The translations under genes were made by a program, and so were the position numbers. From NCBI GenBank assembly GCA_017427545.1, contig JAFRSO010000026.1:1-48808 (forward strand): 48,808 nt of DNA. Reading direction: 5' to 3'. The DNA comes from Selenomonadaceae bacterium. GTDB lineage: Bacteria; Bacillota; Negativicutes; Selenomonadales; Selenomonadaceae. Shown here piece by piece: positions 48,101 to 48,808 of the stretch. The notes beneath the pieces were generated by a model. That model was not told where the DNA came from, made no database searches, and saw only the letters and a program-made list of their open reading frames with translations. Within the stretch, counting starts at the first letter, position 1. Every line of letters begins with the position of its first letter.

Positions 48101-48808
48101 AAGCGATCCCACTAGCCAACGCCAGCTTATAACCATTGCTGATTGTCACGTTGGAACCGTTCAGAGCACTTGCAGCAACCGTAACCGTCGAACCGTTCAA
48201 TGTGAGACCGTCGGTTGATTTGACGCCATTAACCGTGAATGATTCGCCGCCACTGGCCGAAGTGTAAACGATTTGCCCGTTGACGACGCTATAACCCGCT
48301 GATGTTGAGGCCGCTTTATAAGTTGCAACATTGCCGTTGATTGTCCAACTTTCAGCCGTCGTCGAAGGTGAAGCAATCCCGCTAGCCAACGCCAATTTAT
48401 AGCCATTGCTGATTGAAACGTTGGAATTGTTCAATGCACTGACCGCTACTGTAACCGTTGAACCCTTGAGACTTAAACCGCTCGTTGACTTAACGCCATT
48501 AACCGTAAAAGTTTCTCCGCCACTAGCTGACGTGTAAACGATTTGCCCGTAGACGACGCTATAACCCGCTGATGTTGAGGACGCTTTATAAGTGGCAACA
48601 TTACCGTTAATGCTCCAGCTTTCAGGAGTCGTCGAAGGTGAAGCAATCCCACTCGCCAACGCAAGCTTATAACCATTGCTGATTGAGACGTTGGAACCGT
48701 TCAATGCACTTGCCGCAACCGTGACTGTCGAACCCTTGAGACTTAAACCGCTCGTTGACTTAACGCCATTAACCGTAAAAGTTTCTCCGCCACTAGCTGA
48801 CGTGTAAA
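45123..48808 (-). CDS. Giant RTX/repeat protein, N-terminal part outside window
   Basis: The frame is open to the right edge, so at least 1228 residues; the start is not seen. From the N-terminal side: at least four near-identical 90-residue units (ISNGYKLALASGIASPSTT, NVATYK, GQIVYTSASGG, VTVAASALN), then two diverged ones. After them come repeated modules of the type GNDVVFTVGSGKITVK, each paired with short DTILGGDGNDTILGGAGNDS-type calcium-binding RTX nonapeptides. The tail WFIQDDDAFTTAQLDSIVE with TQENIL matches that of the RTX protein at 23390. Expected: calcium-folded, type I-secreted surface adhesin. No secretion genes seen. Confidence 0.88.
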   Translation of the reverse strand, partial: YTSASGGETFTVNGVKSTSGLSLKGSTVTVAASALNGSNVSISNGYKLALASGIASPSTTPESWSINGNVATYKASSTSAGYSVVYGQIVYTSASGGETFTVNGVKSTSGLSLKGSTVTVAVSALNNSNVSISNGYKLALASGIASPSTTAESWTINGNVATYKAASTSAGYSVVNGQIVYTSASGGESFTVNGVKSTDGLTLNGSTVTVAASALNGSNVTISNGYKLALASGIASPSTTAAAWSLSGNVATYKASSTSAGYNVVNNQIVYTPASGGESFTVSGVKSTDGLSLNGSTVTVAASALNQSNVTISNSNYKLALANGIASPSTTAESWTINGTTATFKSTSNTAGYNLVNGQIVYSAKKTATTLATVTGLKSGLKVTNGNINGITVNGNTITLAASVLGKTTVEVSGDYKLALAANVNNPTTKEGAWTLNGTTATYKGSSSTAGYTIAGDGKSVLYSAATTAATLSTIKGIKTTSGISISDNFVNLKASMLNAKVTVSGEYGFNFAAGNYSKKIITGSKVADNIISNGKNLSINTGAGADSIKVTGNATSVTGGTGNDTIVNSGDNNIFIYAAGDGKDIIYGFDNTSKLKIGNGKGIYSSKTEGNDVIVTVGDGKITLVDAVKLDTVNILGKADVPAKNIDSAKNNVTINGTDYDDTIKSSGQYVKILSGAGHDSINVSGSNVTVNGATGDDTIVSSGKYVSINAGAGDNYVELTDKSTRQTVTSNAGDDYILNAGKNVSISTGAGNDTIITSGASVSIRGGNGSDVFTFNGGGGIINDYAAEDIIRFTKGAAKVTTSGQNIIFTVGSNKVTVKGGKGKLITYYDTKGEHTYPTSVELSGSTATLLKNYSKDSFNVADYGTYNTINASAVTHDLSITANKNANRIIGSEENDYIEGLAGKDTILGGDGNDTILGGAGNDSLSGGKGSDVFVYSKGSGNDIITDYTNEDMIQIVDAKPAIKTSGNDVVFTVGSGKITVKNSAKKIIAYTDSTGNPQTYFNTLVVNGTTATLTEMYTEKTYTAGAKIVTVDAADVNHNLKIMGNAKANDILGGSGNDSINGGAGKDTIHGGAGKDTILGGTGDDLLFGGEGADLFVYGNGGGKDVIGDYREEDKIKITSGTISKATADGNDVVYKIGSGSITVLDGVGKNISFVNSNGKAIKPPTITINANVPYWFIQDDDAFTTAQLDSIVETSEAYSFDEMQPSDSLTQENILVSYSDKK
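47881..48808 (-). repeat. 270-bp tandem coding repeats
   Basis: Anchor TTCTCCGCCACT/ATTCGCCGCCACT occurs at 47971, 48241, 48511 and 48781, exactly 270 bases apart, giving 90-residue units. Diverged units with small insertions continue to about 47300. The last two visible units are nearly identical in DNA, suggesting recent expansion or gene conversion. Confidence 0.9.

Noticed and set aside
45500..48808. Many open frames on the plus strand across the giant RTX gene
   Set aside because: They lack ribosome sites and mirror the repeat composition of the minus-strand gene, whose protein motifs are clear.
1..48808. tRNA, rRNA, prophage or insertion sequence
   Set aside because: No cloverleaf with a GGTTCGA-type arm, no rRNA segments, and no transposase, integrase or phage structural genes were seen by eye.

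Overview
The window reads as chromosome of a diderm (outer-membrane) Firmicute of the Negativicutes, most likely a Selenomonadaceae-type anaerobe. The grounds are LPS/heptose genes (split heptose kinase and adenylyltransferase, a GT9 heptosyltransferase, an LptD/OstA-like protein) and beta-barrel proteins beside Firmicute-style features: strong AGGAGG ribosome sites, an AlaR/AlaT-type pair, cytochrome bd, FliB and TatA/TatC. Coding is dense on both strands, and AAA/AAT/ATT/TTT runs give very frequent AAAATTTT words. No tRNA, rRNA, transposase, phage module or CRISPR array was found. The genus is inference only.

Layout. 1-6.8 kb: the end of an OGT/SPINDLY-like glycosyltransferase (plus strand), then on the minus strand a beta-barrel/CsgG-like pair and a tightly coupled operon of Lrp regulator, aminotransferase, a second OGT-like enzyme and a PilM/PilN-like protein. 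6.8-10.5 kb (minus): mutL, a flavoprotein, fliB. 10.8-18.5 kb (plus): an envelope cluster (Pro-rich exported protein, LptD-like protein, ArnT-like glycosyltransferase, GNAT, heptose kinase, heptose adenylyltransferase, heptosyltransferase). Two copies of a 175-bp element in opposite orientation lie at 10541-10714 and 16801-16975. 18.5-21.6 kb: a stand-alone HsdR_N-type nuclease-fold protein, then a minus-strand manA/methyltransferase/ABC-2 permease operon. 21.6-25.2 kb (minus): an RTX protein, a DUF2971 protein and a small membrane protein from one clear promoter. 25.2-27.0 kb: a helical protein of unknown function, a 600-bp repeat- and pseudogene-rich gap and a NUMOD4/HNH endonuclease. 27.0-31.2 kb (plus): cydA, a small coiled-coil membrane protein, cydB, cydD. 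31.2-36.4 kb (minus): an MBL-fold protein, a GrpE-like protein and a large non-canonical Hsp70. 36.5-45.1 kb: tatAC, hicAB, ubiD, membrane proteins, a Cys-rich secreted peptide, a fused spermidine-synthase-like protein and an orphan sulfate-binding lipoprotein. 45.1-48.8 kb (minus): a giant RTX/repeat protein running off the right edge.

Two signals stand out. First, a family of heptanucleotide tandem repeats (TAGGAAC, TAGTGAT, TAGCTAC types) sits at the 3' ends of genes with the gene's TAG stop codon as part of the repeat: eight of the ten TAG stops I found in called genes are of this kind. The same repeat has entered the reading frames of mutL and cydD. Second, the MBL/GrpE-like/Hsp70 operon looks like a specialised chaperone module with no J-protein and an Hsp70 carrying about 300 extra C-terminal residues. 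All functional calls rest on motif recognition by eye; no database search was possible.
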